Assembly (NCBI GenBank): GCA_000158155.1
Contig: DS999405.1
Span: 520,910-584,909, forward strand
DNA from: a gamma proteobacterium NOR5-3
GTDB taxonomy: Bacteria; Pseudomonadota; Gammaproteobacteria; Pseudomonadales; Halieaceae
DNA length: 64,000 nt
Direction: 5' to 3'
Part shown: positions 31,616 through 40,212 of the stretch, piece after piece
Numbering within the stretch: the first letter of the stretch is position 1
Layout: each line of letters starts with the position of its first letter
Position numbers and translations under genes: made by a program
Notes under the pieces: model-generated
Database searches by the model: none
Told to the model about the DNA's origin: nothing
What the model saw: only the letters and a program-made list of their open reading frames with translations

Positions 31616-32412
31616 TGCGTGTCGGTATTTTTGGTCTGGGGGAGGCAGGTGGTCTTATTGCTGGCGATCTTCTGCGCGCCGGCGTTACCGTCAAAGCCTA
31701 CGACCCGGCTAATGTCAGCACCCCCGAGGGTGTCATTCGATTCGATACCCCGTCCCCGGTGGTCGTGGATGCAAACGTTGTTATTGCCCTGACCGCCGCG
31801 GCTGATGCAAGGAGCGCGCTTGATCAGGCCTACAGCGATATTCCGGCAGATGCTGTTTACGCGGATTTCTCAACAGCGGCGGCGTCCCTCAAACGAGAGC
31901 TGGAAGCGAGGGCCTCGCAACGTCACATTCGTTTTGCTGATGTCGCTCTGCTGGCGGTTGTGCCGGGTAATGGTTTACGTACCAGGGCGCTTGCATCCGG
32001 CCCCGGGGCCGATCGCTTTGCCACACTTTTTCAGCAGCTGGGCATGCCTGTGGAATCCTTGGCTGGCGACGCTGGTGAGGCCGCCACCCGTAAGCTGCTG
32101 CGCAGTGTTTTCATGAAGGGGCTGGCCGGTGTCATGATCGAAGCGCTGCAGGCGGCGGGCGAGGCGGGTCTGTCTGAATGGCTGTGGGATAACCTGGTCA
32201 CAGAAATTGCCAGCGCTGATGAATCCCTTATCCGACGTCTTGTGACCGGGACAGCGCCGCACGCAAAGCGGCGGTTGCATGAAATGGAGGCCTCGTCCCA
32301 GCTGCTATTGGACCTGGGAGTAGAGCCGGTAATGACCAGGGCGACGGTGGAGAATCTGCGGCGCGTCCTTGAGCACGGGCTACCCTACATCCCATCAGCC
32401 CGGGCGCAGTGA
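31615..32412 (+). CDS. NAD(P)-dependent dehydrogenase with DUF1932 domain
   Basis: The 265-residue protein has an N-terminal Rossmann domain (MRVGIFGLGEAGGLIAGDLLRAG) related to 6-phosphogluconate and 3-hydroxyisobutyrate dehydrogenases. The helical C-terminal domain (RKLLRSVFMKGLAGVMIEALQAA, then the block around TRATVENLRRVLEHG) is of the DUF1932 type. It begins at the ligB stop (TGATG) and lies between ligB and ligI, so it very likely works on a protocatechuate-cleavage metabolite or a related substituted one. None of the seven established steps needs it, because ligC is also present. Confidence 0.82.
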
Positions 32413-32442
32413 CTAAAATGACAACGAGGCATTGAGGCAACA

Positions 32443-33330
32443 ATGGATCCAGACTGGCTACGCTTTCACCCCGAACCTTCAACACCTCAATTTACTCCGC
32501 CTGCGGGATCAGTCGACGCGCATTGCCACGTCTTTGGGCCGGCCGATCAATTTCCTTTTGCGCGAGAGCGAAAGTACACACCCTGCGATGCAGGAAAAGA
32601 GCAGCTTTGGGCGCTGCGTGACCACCTAGGCCTGTCGCGCAATGTCATTGTTCAGGCGACGTGCCATGGGGCGGACAATCGCGCGCTGGTAGATGCCTTA
32701 GTTGATTCTCAGGGTTTGGCGAGAGGTGTTGCCACGGTGCGTCCCAGTGTGACTGACGAAGAACTTGACGCCCTGCATCAGGCCGGTGTGCGCGGGGTGC
32801 GTTTCAACTTCGTCAAACGTCTGGTGGATGCGCTGCCTTTTGACAGCCTGGAAAGTATCGCCGAGCGTATTATGCGTCTGGGTTGGCATATCGTGATCTA
32901 CTTTGAGGCGGATGATCTGGCCGAGTACTTTGATTTTTTCACCTCTTTGCCGACCACGGTGGTTGTCGACCATATGGGACGGCCCGATGTGCGAAAGCCC
33001 ATTGACGGCGCTGATTTTGAAATGTTCCTGCGATTGCTGGGTGACAACAAAAACTTCTGGTCCAAGGTCACTTGTCCCGAGCGCTTATCCCGCAGCGGGC
33101 CGCATGGTTATGAAGACGTTATTCCCTTTGGCCGCACCGTCGTTGAAACATTTTCTGACCGTGTTTTATGGGGAACCGACTGGCCGCATCCGAATATGAA
33201 GTCTCACATGCCGGACGATGGAAAGTTAGTGGATTTTATTCCTCAGATAGCGCCGACTCCCGAACTTCAGCATAAGTTGCTGGTCGACAACCCAATGCGT
33301 CTTTATTGGCCTGAGGAGGCCGGCGTATGA
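32443..33330 (+). CDS. ligI: 2-pyrone-4,6-dicarboxylate hydrolase
   Basis: LigI opens the lactone 2-pyrone-4,6-dicarboxylate to 4-oxalomesaconate. It is an amidohydrolase-fold protein of 295 residues. The N-terminal metal-site motif is SVDAHCHVFGPADQFPF; further blocks are QATCHGADNRALVDAL, GVRGVRFNFVKRLVD, VVVDHMGRPD, and VLWGTDWPHPNMKSHMPDDGKLVD with the catalytic Asp. The substrate-binding arginines and histidines of the family lie in these blocks. It is coupled to ligC by an ATGA overlap. Confidence 0.93.
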   Translation: MDPDWLRFHPEPSTPQFTPPAGSVDAHCHVFGPADQFPFARERKYTPCDAGKEQLWALRDHLGLSRNVIVQATCHGADNRALVDALVDSQGLARGVATVRPSVTDEELDALHQAGVRGVRFNFVKRLVDALPFDSLESIAERIMRLGWHIVIYFEADDLAEYFDFFTSLPTTVVVDHMGRPDVRKPIDGADFEMFLRLLGDNKNFWSKVTCPERLSRSGPHGYEDVIPFGRTVVETFSDRVLWGTDWPHPNMKSHMPDDGKLVDFIPQIAPTPELQHKLLVDNPMRLYWPEEAGV

Positions 33331-34271
33331 AAATCTGCCTGGCAGGCGAGGGGGCTTTTGGCAACAAGCACCTGGACGCCCTGTCAAAGATAGCGGGTAT
33401 TGAGGTCGTCTCACTCGTAGGTGGTGTCAAGGAGGCGACCTGCAAACTCGCTCAGGAGCGGGGTATTGCGCACTGGACCCTGGACCTGGAGGAGGGCTTA
33501 GCGCAACCGGGCGTTGAAGCAGCGATTCTCGCTACGCCGACGCCGTTGCATGCGTCTCAGGCGATGCAGGTGCTTCGTGCCGGCAAGCATGTACTGGTGG
33601 AAATACCCATGTCAGAGAGTCTTACTGATGCAGAGGCTCTTGCCCGCCTACAGGCAGAGACCGGCCTGGTCGCTATGGCCGGACACGTACGCCGATTCAA
33701 TCCGTCTCACCAGTGGATACGGCAACGTATCCGGTCTGGCGCTATCTCGATTCAGCAAATGGATGTGCAGACCTATTTCTTTCGTCGCAGTAACCTGAAT
33801 GCGCTGGGTCAGCCGCGCTCCTGGACAGATCACCTGCTCTGGCACCACGCCTGCCACACGGTAGATCTGTTTATGTATCAGACGGGGGAACCGGTTGAGG
33901 AGTGCTATGCGGTGCAGGGACCCGTGCACGAGGAGTTGGGAATCGCGATGGATATGGGCATTGTGATGAAGAGCAGCTCTGGCTCGATTTGTACCCTGTC
34001 TCTGTCCTTTAACAACGACGGTCCTCTGGGAACGTCCTTTCGCTACATTTGCGATAACGGTACTTATCAGGCCCGCTATGATGATTTGTATGACGGAAAC
34101 AATGAGCAGATCGACGTGTCCTCGGTTGATGTTTCCATGAATGGAGTCGAGCTGATCGACCGTGAGTTTTTTACGGCCATCCGCGAGGGACGGGAGCCCA
34201 ACGGCAGCATCGCCCAGTGTCTGCCAGCCATGCGTGTGCTGGACCGTTTAGAACGACAGCTCAGTTCCTGA
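33327..34271 (+). CDS. ligC: 4-carboxy-2-hydroxymuconate-6-semialdehyde dehydrogenase
   Basis: LigC oxidises the hemiacetal of the ring-cleavage product to 2-pyrone-4,6-dicarboxylate with NADP+. The 314-residue Gfo/Idh/MocA protein starts MKICLAGEGAFGNKHLDAL. It contains VLVEIPMSESLTDAEAL, GHVRRFNPSHQWI, IQQMDVQTYFFRR, PRSWTDHLLWHHACHTVDLF and CTLSLSFNNDGPLGTSFRYI, which match what I remember of the Sphingobium enzyme almost block for block. It is the last gene of the ligAB operon; its 3' end overlaps that of the convergent LysR gene by 11 bases. Confidence 0.95.
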   Translation: MKICLAGEGAFGNKHLDALSKIAGIEVVSLVGGVKEATCKLAQERGIAHWTLDLEEGLAQPGVEAAILATPTPLHASQAMQVLRAGKHVLVEIPMSESLTDAEALARLQAETGLVAMAGHVRRFNPSHQWIRQRIRSGAISIQQMDVQTYFFRRSNLNALGQPRSWTDHLLWHHACHTVDLFMYQTGEPVEECYAVQGPVHEELGIAMDMGIVMKSSSGSICTLSLSFNNDGPLGTSFRYICDNGTYQARYDDLYDGNNEQIDVSSVDVSMNGVELIDREFFTAIREGREPNGSIAQCLPAMRVLDRLERQLSS

Positions 34272-35499
34272 GTTCTTTGGCGACTGACCGTAATTCATCC
34301 AAAAAAAGCGAAGCAGCCGGAGAGGGCTGTGTCAGCGCACGCAGGGTGATGCCGATGGGGCGATAGGTTTCTTCGAGCTCTACGGGCAGCACCTCGAGCA
34401 ATCCCGCCTTGCGGTCGTAGTAGATCTGATGTTCTGACAGTAGGGCGACCCGATCACTGTCCAGTAGTAGCCCGCGAACCATGGATTGGGAGCTGGTTTG
34501 TACGGCCTGCTTGGGTGTGTCCATGTTGTGCTTTCGAAAGGTATCGTCGAACAGCTGCCGGGACGGGGTCTCTTTCGCTGGCAGCACCCATTCCAGGTCC
34601 TGTAAATCGCGGAAGCTGATTTTGCGGCGTTTTGTGAGCGGATGGTTCTTTCGCGCGATCACGGCGAGGCGGTCTTCGATAAGTGTTTCGGTCACAATAT
34701 CGGAGCCTGGCGCAGGTATACGTACAGCACCGACAATTACATCCAGATCTCCACTGCGCAAGCTCGCCTGCAGGGCCGCGTAGGGGCCCTCCTGGGTCGT
34801 GACGTTCAATTGTGGATGTGTCTTTAGCAGGCGATTGATAGCTCTCGGGGTCAGGTAGGTGCGGGTGTAGGGCAGCGTGCCAATGGAGACGTTCCCCTGG
34901 GTAATACCATCGAGGCTGGCAATGTCCTCCAGTGCATGACGAATTTCCGCGAAGGCCAGTTTGGTGTGCCGTGCAAGGATGCTGCAGAAACTGGTGGGAG
35001 CAACGCCACCGGGCTCGCGTTCGAAGAGGCTAAGGTCCAGTAGTTCTTCCATCTGACGCACCGAGTTGTAGACGGCCGCCTTTGTGACGCCCAGTAGCTT
35101 GGCGGCCTCGCGTATATCCCGTACCTGAAAGAGAGCGATAAACGCGGCGAGTCGCTTGTAACTGATGTCCATAGAAAAGACGGGAATTGACTGGTATGCA
35201 CGCCCGTCGGGAACGAATTGCTGATAAGCCTGGCCGGCCCGATCAAACTCATTGGCCGCAAGTCGCACGCGGTGGGCGAGCGCTTCACCATGCACCGTCG
35301 GCAGCATTCCGGTCGATGAGCGGTCAAACAGGCTGCAATTCAATTCAGACTCCAGTTCGCCAATGGCTTTAGTGATAGCCGTCTGGGACCGATTCAGCTT
35401 GTTTGCAGCCCGAGTCACATTTTTGTGCTCGAAAACATACAGCGCTGATTTGAGGTGACGCAGACTGATGTCAGTGATGCCCAGTTGATCAGTACTCAT
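34261..35499 (-). CDS. LysR-family regulator with two HTH domains
   Basis: The 412-residue protein is about 100 residues longer than a normal LysR protein. It has two LysR-type winged-helix domains in tandem: residues about 12-72 (HLKSALYVFEHKNVTRAANKLNRSQTAITKAIGELE) and about 113-172 (RLAAFIALFQVRDIREAAKLLGVTKAAVYNSVRQMEELL). One substrate-binding domain follows (NVSIGTLPYTRTYLTPRAI onward). It lies between the two lig operons, divergent from ligUKJ, and is the obvious candidate for their regulator, probably sensing a pathway intermediate. Which of the two helix-turn-helix units binds DNA cannot be told. Confidence 0.9.
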   Translation of the reverse strand: MSTDQLGITDISLRHLKSALYVFEHKNVTRAANKLNRSQTAITKAIGELESELNCSLFDRSSTGMLPTVHGEALAHRVRLAANEFDRAGQAYQQFVPDGRAYQSIPVFSMDISYKRLAAFIALFQVRDIREAAKLLGVTKAAVYNSVRQMEELLDLSLFEREPGGVAPTSFCSILARHTKLAFAEIRHALEDIASLDGITQGNVSIGTLPYTRTYLTPRAINRLLKTHPQLNVTTQEGPYAALQASLRSGDLDVIVGAVRIPAPGSDIVTETLIEDRLAVIARKNHPLTKRRKISFRDLQDLEWVLPAKETPSRQLFDDTFRKHNMDTPKQAVQTSSQSMVRGLLLDSDRVALLSEHQIYYDRKAGLLEVLPVELEETYRPIGITLRALTQPSPAASLFLDELRSVAKELRN

Positions 35500-35511
35500 G
35501 ACAACTTCTTC

Positions 35512-35529
35512 TTATGAGATTTCGTATAA
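35512..35529. promoter_or_regulatory. Candidate LysR box
   Basis: TTAT and ATAA are arranged as a dyad with a 10-base centre, starting 13 bases upstream of the LysR start codon, in the divergent gap before ligU. A further inverted pair TATGAGA (35513-35519) and TCTCATA (35552-35558) overlaps it. This fits the usual LysR arrangement of an autoregulatory site between divergent genes. Confidence 0.45.
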
Positions 35530-35680
35530 CCATAACACTAGCGCTTTAGTTTCTCATACCTGTGTTACCTGAATTCCGGCTGTGGCCGGGCAACGTTTTC
35601 ACATGGCCGCGAAAGGAAATTGCATTGGTTCGCGGGTGTCTGGCTCCATAAACTGATTCTATTAATCAGGAAGTGGATCC

Positions 35681-36772
35681 ATGAAACAACTTGAGGTCCC
35701 GTTCATGCAATTGCGCGGGGGTAGTTCAAAGGGACTGTATTTTCTGCGCTCAGATCTACCGTTAGATGAAGCCACGCGCAACGACATTCTTGTGGACGCT
35801 GTCGGTAGAGGCGCGCGTCAGATCGATGGCCTCGGTGGCGGTGACCCGCTGACCAGCAAGGTGGCGATTGTGGGGCCAGCGTCGCGTGATGATGCAGACG
35901 TTGACTTCCTGTTTGCACAGATTGTTGTGGGAGAAGACCTGGTTGATACTACGCCCAACTGCGGCAATATTCTTGCTGGTGTCGGTCCCTATGCTATCGA
36001 GGCCGGCCTGATTCAAGGGTCGGATGAGAGCACTCGTGTGACAGTGCACATGGTCAACAGTGGCAAGCTTTGTGAGCTTCAGCTGTGCACACCAGGTGGC
36101 GCCATGGAATACGAGGGTGATGCCACTATCGACGGTGTACCCGGAACCGGCGCGCCGATTATCTGTAATTATCTGGATGTGGCCGGTTCGATCTGTGGCT
36201 CTCTCTTGCCGACTGGCAGTGTTTCGGACGAGGTCGATGGCGTCACGATGACCTGCATCGACAATGGCATGCCGGTGGTGGTGCTTAGGGCCGCTGACTT
36301 TGGTCTCAGCGGTCGCGAATCACCGGAACAGCTCAATGCCGACGAGGTACTCAAAAAGCGCCTCGAGTCCATCCGCCTGCAAATCGGTCCAAAGATGAAT
36401 TTGGGTGACGTCGCCGACAAGGCCATACCCAAAATGTGTTTGGTGTCGCCCGCCGAGAGAGGTGGGCTTATTAGCACCCGGACGTTTATTCCGCACAAGT
36501 GCCACAGTGCTGTGGGAGTCCTGGGAGCGGTTTCTGCCGCCACAGCCTGCATTCTGCCGGGCTCAGTCGCCTTTGATTTGGTCGATGTCCCTGCTGGAGA
36601 TGTAAAGCAAATCTCTGTGGAACACCCCTCGGGCGAATTCTCCATATCCCTCGATGTGGATGACTCCTCAGCAATACCCAGAATCAGGAAAGCCGGGGTC
36701 CTGCGCACGGCTCGCCTGTTGAGTCGCGGTGTGCTCTACGTCCCCAATTCAAAGAAGCGAGGCAAACCATGA
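35681..36772 (+). CDS. ligU: 4-oxalomesaconate isomerase/tautomerase, PrpF family
   Basis: The 363-residue protein belongs to the PrpF family of diaminopimelate-epimerase-fold isomerases. Typical blocks are [20 protein letters not shown] at the N terminus, [34 protein letters not shown] with the active-site Cys, and [19 protein letters not shown]. In this context it should convert 4-oxalomesaconate to the isomer hydrated by LigJ (LigU), or act as the keto-enol tautomerase (GalD). The gene follows AGGAAG at a good distance and overlaps ligK by four bases. Confidence 0.9.
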   Translation: MKQLEVPFMQLRGGSSKGLYFLRSDLPLDEATRNDILVDAVGRGARQIDGLGGGDPLTSKVAIVGPASRDDADVDFLFAQIVVGEDLVDTTPNCGNILAGVGPYAIEAGLIQGSDESTRVTVHMVNSGKLCELQLCTPGGAMEYEGDATIDGVPGTGAPIICNYLDVAGSICGSLLPTGSVSDEVDGVTMTCIDNGMPVVVLRAADFGLSGRESPEQLNADEVLKKRLESIRLQIGPKMNLGDVADKAIPKMCLVSPAERGGLISTRTFIPHKCHSAVGVLGAVSAATACILPGSVAFDLVDVPAGDVKQISVEHPSGEFSISLDVDDSSAIPRIRKAGVLRTARLLSRGVLYVPNSKKRGKP

Positions 36773-37467
36773 AAACAGTCGCGGTACGCAATATCGAGCG
36801 CGCGAACACTGATACCGTCGAGGCCCTGGGCGTTCTGGGGGTCGCTACGGTGCACGAAGCACAGGGTCGAGTTGGCCTGTTGAAACCCTATATGCGGCCA
36901 ATTTATCCCCGGTCCCGAATTGGCGGTAGTGCGGTAACGGTCCTCGCGCAGCCTGGTGACAACTGGATGCTGCATGTGGCGATCGAGCTGTGTAAGCCTG
37001 GCGATGTACTCGTGGTTGGCTGCACGACTGATAACAGCGACGGCATGTTCGGCGACCTGCTGGCGACCTCCTGTCTCGCCAGAGGGGTTCGGGGGTTGAT
37101 TATTGATGCGGGTGTTCGCGATGTTGCGGAGCTGCAGGACATGGGCTTCCCGGTCTGGTCGAAGGCGGTGTCCGCCAAGGGAACCGTGAAGAACACACTG
37201 GGTGCAGTTAATGTGCCTTTGGTATGCGCGGGCCAGCTCATTAGCCCGGGCGACGTGGTGGTCGCCGACGACGATGGTGTGGTGGTCGTGCCGCGCAGGA
37301 ACGCGGAATCCGTTCGGGTGTCCGCCCAGTCTCGAGAAGACAACGAAGCTAGCAAGCGGGAGCGCCTGGCGGCCGGCGAGTTGGGGCTCGATATGTACAA
37401 CATGCGGCCGCGGCTTGAAGAGTCCGGCTTTATCTATCTTGAGTCCGTCAGTGATTTGGAAGATTAA
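36769..37467 (+). CDS. ligK: 4-carboxy-4-hydroxy-2-oxoadipate aldolase
   Basis: LigK cleaves 4-carboxy-4-hydroxy-2-oxoadipate to pyruvate and oxaloacetate, the last step of the pathway. The 232-residue RraA-fold protein has the metal and substrate motifs [25 protein letters not shown] and [24 protein letters not shown], with the conserved Arg-Asp pair. It ends two bases before ligJ. The C-terminal [27 protein letters not shown] is also usual for this subfamily. It overlaps ligU by ATGA. Confidence 0.93.
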   Translation: MKTVAVRNIERANTDTVEALGVLGVATVHEAQGRVGLLKPYMRPIYPRSRIGGSAVTVLAQPGDNWMLHVAIELCKPGDVLVVGCTTDNSDGMFGDLLATSCLARGVRGLIIDAGVRDVAELQDMGFPVWSKAVSAKGTVKNTLGAVNVPLVCAGQLISPGDVVVADDDGVVVVPRRNAESVRVSAQSREDNEASKRERLAAGELGLDMYNMRPRLEESGFIYLESVSDLED

Positions 37468-37469
37468 CG

Positions 37470-38480
37470 ATGATTATTGATTGCCACGGGCACTATACGA
37501 CGGCGCCAGATGCACTCGGCGCTTATCGGGAGCAGCAGAAATCCGATCTTGCAGCAGACCCCATGTTCCAGCACCAGAAAGGGATACTGACTATTTCGGA
37601 CGATGAGTTACGGGAGAGCGTCGAGGGTGCGCAGCTCAGATTACAGAAGGAGCGAGGAACAGACCGTACGATTTTTTCTCCCCGCGCAAGTTGGATGGGA
37701 CATGACGTGGGCAATGAGAGCACCAGTAAGTTCTGGTCCGAGCATTGCAACGAGCTTATCTACCGCCTGACCGAGCTGTATCCAGATAACTTCATCGGTG
37801 GTTGTCAGTTGCCGCAGACGCCCGGTGCTGGCCTGCAAAGCAGCGTTGCGGAGCTCGAGCGCTGTGTCCTTGAGTTTGATTTCGTTGGTTTCAATCTCAA
37901 CCTGGATCCGTCGGGCGGACACTGGACCTCGCCTCCCTTGGGCGACCGCTATTGGTATCCGATCTACGAGAAGATGTGTGAGCTCGATGTGCCGGCGATG
38001 ATCCATGTCAGTGGCTGTTGCAACAAGGCCTTCCATACCACGGGTTCGTATTACTTAAGCGCAGACACGGTCGCATTCATGCAGCTGATGACGTCGACGG
38101 TCTGTCAGGACTTTCCGGATATCAAGTTCATCATTCCCCATGGCGGCGGAGCGGTGCCTTACCACTGGGGCAGGTTCCGGGGGCTCGCGGACATGCTCAA
38201 GTTGCCGCCCCTGAGTGAGCTGCTGATGAAGAACGTCTTTTTTGATACCTGTGTCTATCACCAGCCGGGGATTGACCTGCTGGTCGATGTAATCCCCGTC
38301 GAGAATATTTTGTTTGCGTCAGAGATGGTCGGTGCGGTGCGTGGCATCGACTCGGAAACCGGATACTACTTCGACGATACCAAGCGCTACATCGATAACT
38401 GTGCTGCTCTTTCTCCGGCGGACAAGAGCGCTATATTCGAAGGGAACGCACGCCGGGTCTTCAGTCGTATGAAGGCGTGA
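37470..38480 (+). CDS. ligJ: 4-oxalomesaconate hydratase
   Basis: LigJ hydrates the oxalomesaconate isomer to 4-carboxy-4-hydroxy-2-oxoadipate. It is a zinc-dependent amidohydrolase-fold protein of 336 residues: MIIDCHGHYTTAPDAL gives the N-terminal HxH, FVGFNLNLDPSGGHW, PAMIHVSGCCNKAFHTTGSYYLSAD, KFIIPHGGGAVPYHWGRFRG and LFASEMVGAVRGIDSETG follow. This is the LigJ type, not the GalB type, which fits the presence of LigU. It is third in the ligUKJ operon. Confidence 0.93.
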   Translation: MIIDCHGHYTTAPDALGAYREQQKSDLAADPMFQHQKGILTISDDELRESVEGAQLRLQKERGTDRTIFSPRASWMGHDVGNESTSKFWSEHCNELIYRLTELYPDNFIGGCQLPQTPGAGLQSSVAELERCVLEFDFVGFNLNLDPSGGHWTSPPLGDRYWYPIYEKMCELDVPAMIHVSGCCNKAFHTTGSYYLSADTVAFMQLMTSTVCQDFPDIKFIIPHGGGAVPYHWGRFRGLADMLKLPPLSELLMKNVFFDTCVYHQPGIDLLVDVIPVENILFASEMVGAVRGIDSETGYYFDDTKRYIDNCAALSPADKSAIFEGNARRVFSRMKA

Positions 38481-38484
38481 CGCA

Positions 38485-39156
38485 ATGGGCCGCTGGGCTG
38501 ATATCAGGGCGCTGGATGGGCACGGGTTGTCAGCTTACCTGACATCTTCGAATGATTCTCCCGCACCGGCGATTGTTGTCATTCAGGAGATATTCGGGGT
38601 CACTACTGAGCTTACGAGCATTGCTGAAAAATTCGGCGAAAACGGATATCGAGTTGTGGTGCCGGCACTCTACGATCGCATTGAGCAAGACTACGTGCTT
38701 GACTACGTACAGGCAGATCTTGCCCGTGCTGCAAAAAACCAGCTCAGATACGACGAGATAGAGTTGGACATCGCGGCGGCTATCACCCTTGCAGATACTG
38801 GGCGAGGCGTGGCTCTGCTGGGCTACTGCTGGGGAGGTGGTCTGGCCTACTGGATGGCGCAAAAGCACAGCGTGAGGGCCGTCGTGAGCTATTACGGTAC
38901 GGGCCTAACGCAGTACTGCAAATCCTCGCCGCCCGAGGCTCCCTGCCAGTTTCACCTCGGCATGGATGATCTGATGATAGACGCAGAAGCCCGAAGAGCT
39001 GTTCAGGGCAGCTGTAAGTCCTCAGATCAGTACTTCGAATATGAGGGGGCGGGACATGCGTTTGCCAACGTTGCGCGGCCGAGCTATAGACAGGATCAAG
39101 CGGCGCTTGCGAACAGCCGTTGTCTGACCTTTCTGGATCAGGTGTTCGCCTGTTGA
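38485..39156 (+). CDS. Dienelactone hydrolase family protein
   Basis: The 223-residue alpha/beta hydrolase has the nucleophile motif LGYCWGGG (Cys), the VVIQEIFGV segment with the charge-relay Glu, and GAGHAFANVARPSY with the catalytic His. It starts four bases after ligJ, so it belongs to the ligUKJ operon. Dienelactone hydrolases open halogen-substituted muconolactones; here it might act on a halogenated or alternative lactone from the ring-cleavage pathway, as LigI already handles 2-pyrone-4,6-dicarboxylate. The 3' end overlaps that of the convergent AraC gene by 19 bases. Confidence 0.85.
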   Translation: MGRWADIRALDGHGLSAYLTSSNDSPAPAIVVIQEIFGVTTELTSIAEKFGENGYRVVVPALYDRIEQDYVLDYVQADLARAAKNQLRYDEIELDIAAAITLADTGRGVALLGYCWGGGLAYWMAQKHSVRAVVSYYGTGLTQYCKSSPPEAPCQFHLGMDDLMIDAEARRAVQGSCKSSDQYFEYEGAGHAFANVARPSYRQDQAALANSRCLTFLDQVFAC

Positions 39157-40064
39157 TCGATCAATCGGCCCTTGTGCGCCTGATTGCTTTGATACTCGCG
39201 CCGAAACTGACTTGCCTGATGCCCGGTCATCTTGCTGAAAAATCGCGAAAAATACGCGGGATCCTTAAAGCCGAGTTCATAGGCGATTTCGTTAATGGAT
39301 TTTTCCGTGTAAACAAGACAGCGTTTTGCTTCAGTCAACTGTCGGTTGTGAACAATTTGTAGCGGACTTAGATCGCTCGTAAGGCGACAGAACCGCGTCA
39401 GACGCTTTTCGCTGACTCCGAGGCTGTCGGCGTATTGTCTGATGGTCCATTGCTCCCGGTAGTGGTGCTCCATGAGGTCGCGGAACCGTTCGAACTGACG
39501 GGTAGCTTCACCATGTATTTCGTCTGACGCAGCATCGTTGGGCATCATCCGCACCAGATTGACGAGTATCAGTTTGCATAGGGCGCTAATCGCAGACACC
39601 CGTGCAGGTCGGGGCCACCGGTACTCTTCGTCCAGTTGGCGGATGAGCCGTACCGCGGCGTTGCCAGCCCGGGTCTCCTGGTCAATGGGCAGGATTCGGG
39701 GCGCCGATATCAGGCGTGCGAGGTCGCCATGATCAGCCTCGCTGAGTAGCTCCTGAAGTAGGGCGTCGGCTATAGTGATGACCAGCCCGGCCGTCGCCTG
39801 ACTAACCTGAAAGCCATGCACTACCGACGGGGGTATAAGCAGTATAGATCTGCCATAGCAGCGCTCAACCTTTGCATCAATGCTTGCTGTCATTGATCCT
39901 CGGTCGATCCAGAAGAGCTGCAAGAGTGTGTCATGGCGGTGAGGCTTGATCTCCCACTCGAGGAGGCTCCCGCGCTCTGCAATAGTCTCGATGTGAATTA
40001 ACTCGAGTTCTGCCTGAGATTCGGTCTCCCCATAAAGAAAATAGTGCGGAACGTTTTGATTCAT
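39138..40064 (-). CDS. AraC-family regulator, PobR-like
   Basis: The 308-residue protein has an N-terminal cupin ligand domain (EWEIKPHRHDTLLQLFWIDRGS, then LLIPPSVVHGFQVSQ) and a C-terminal AraC DNA-binding domain (WTIRQYADSLGVSEKRLTRFCR and INEIAYELGFKDPAYFSRFFSKMTG). This matches the PobR type that senses 4-hydroxybenzoate and similar aromatic acids. The frame opens at 40085, but the ATG at 40064 has GGAAG seven bases upstream. It is divergent from the P450 operon and is its likely activator. A paralogue is at 58747-59619. Confidence 0.88.
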   Translation of the reverse strand: MNQNVPHYFLYGETESQAELELIHIETIAERGSLLEWEIKPHRHDTLLQLFWIDRGSMTASIDAKVERCYGRSILLIPPSVVHGFQVSQATAGLVITIADALLQELLSEADHGDLARLISAPRILPIDQETRAGNAAVRLIRQLDEEYRWPRPARVSAISALCKLILVNLVRMMPNDAASDEIHGEATRQFERFRDLMEHHYREQWTIRQYADSLGVSEKRLTRFCRLTSDLSPLQIVHNRQLTEAKRCLVYTEKSINEIAYELGFKDPAYFSRFFSKMTGHQASQFRREYQSNQAHKGRLIDQQANT

Positions 40065-40122
40065 GGCGGCTTCCGTCATAAGCAATGCTCAAATACCGAT
40101 GATAAAAGACCAATTTGGCGAA

Positions 40123-40163
40123 AATGTACAGTTGTTTAAGGTAAAAACGCATGTAATGCACAG
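40123..40163 (+). promoter_or_regulatory. Candidate AraC operator pair
   Basis: AATGTACAG at 40123-40131 and AATGCACAG at 40155-40163 form a direct repeat 32 bases apart, about three helical turns, between the AraC gene and the P450 gene. The extended form ATGCACAGAA recurs on the minus strand at 58703-58712, again between an AraC gene and a divergent catabolic operon. Confidence 0.4.
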
Positions 40164-40212
40164 AACCCAGCTTCTAGACTGAGTCGCACTAATAAAAGCT
40201 CTGGAGACTTCG

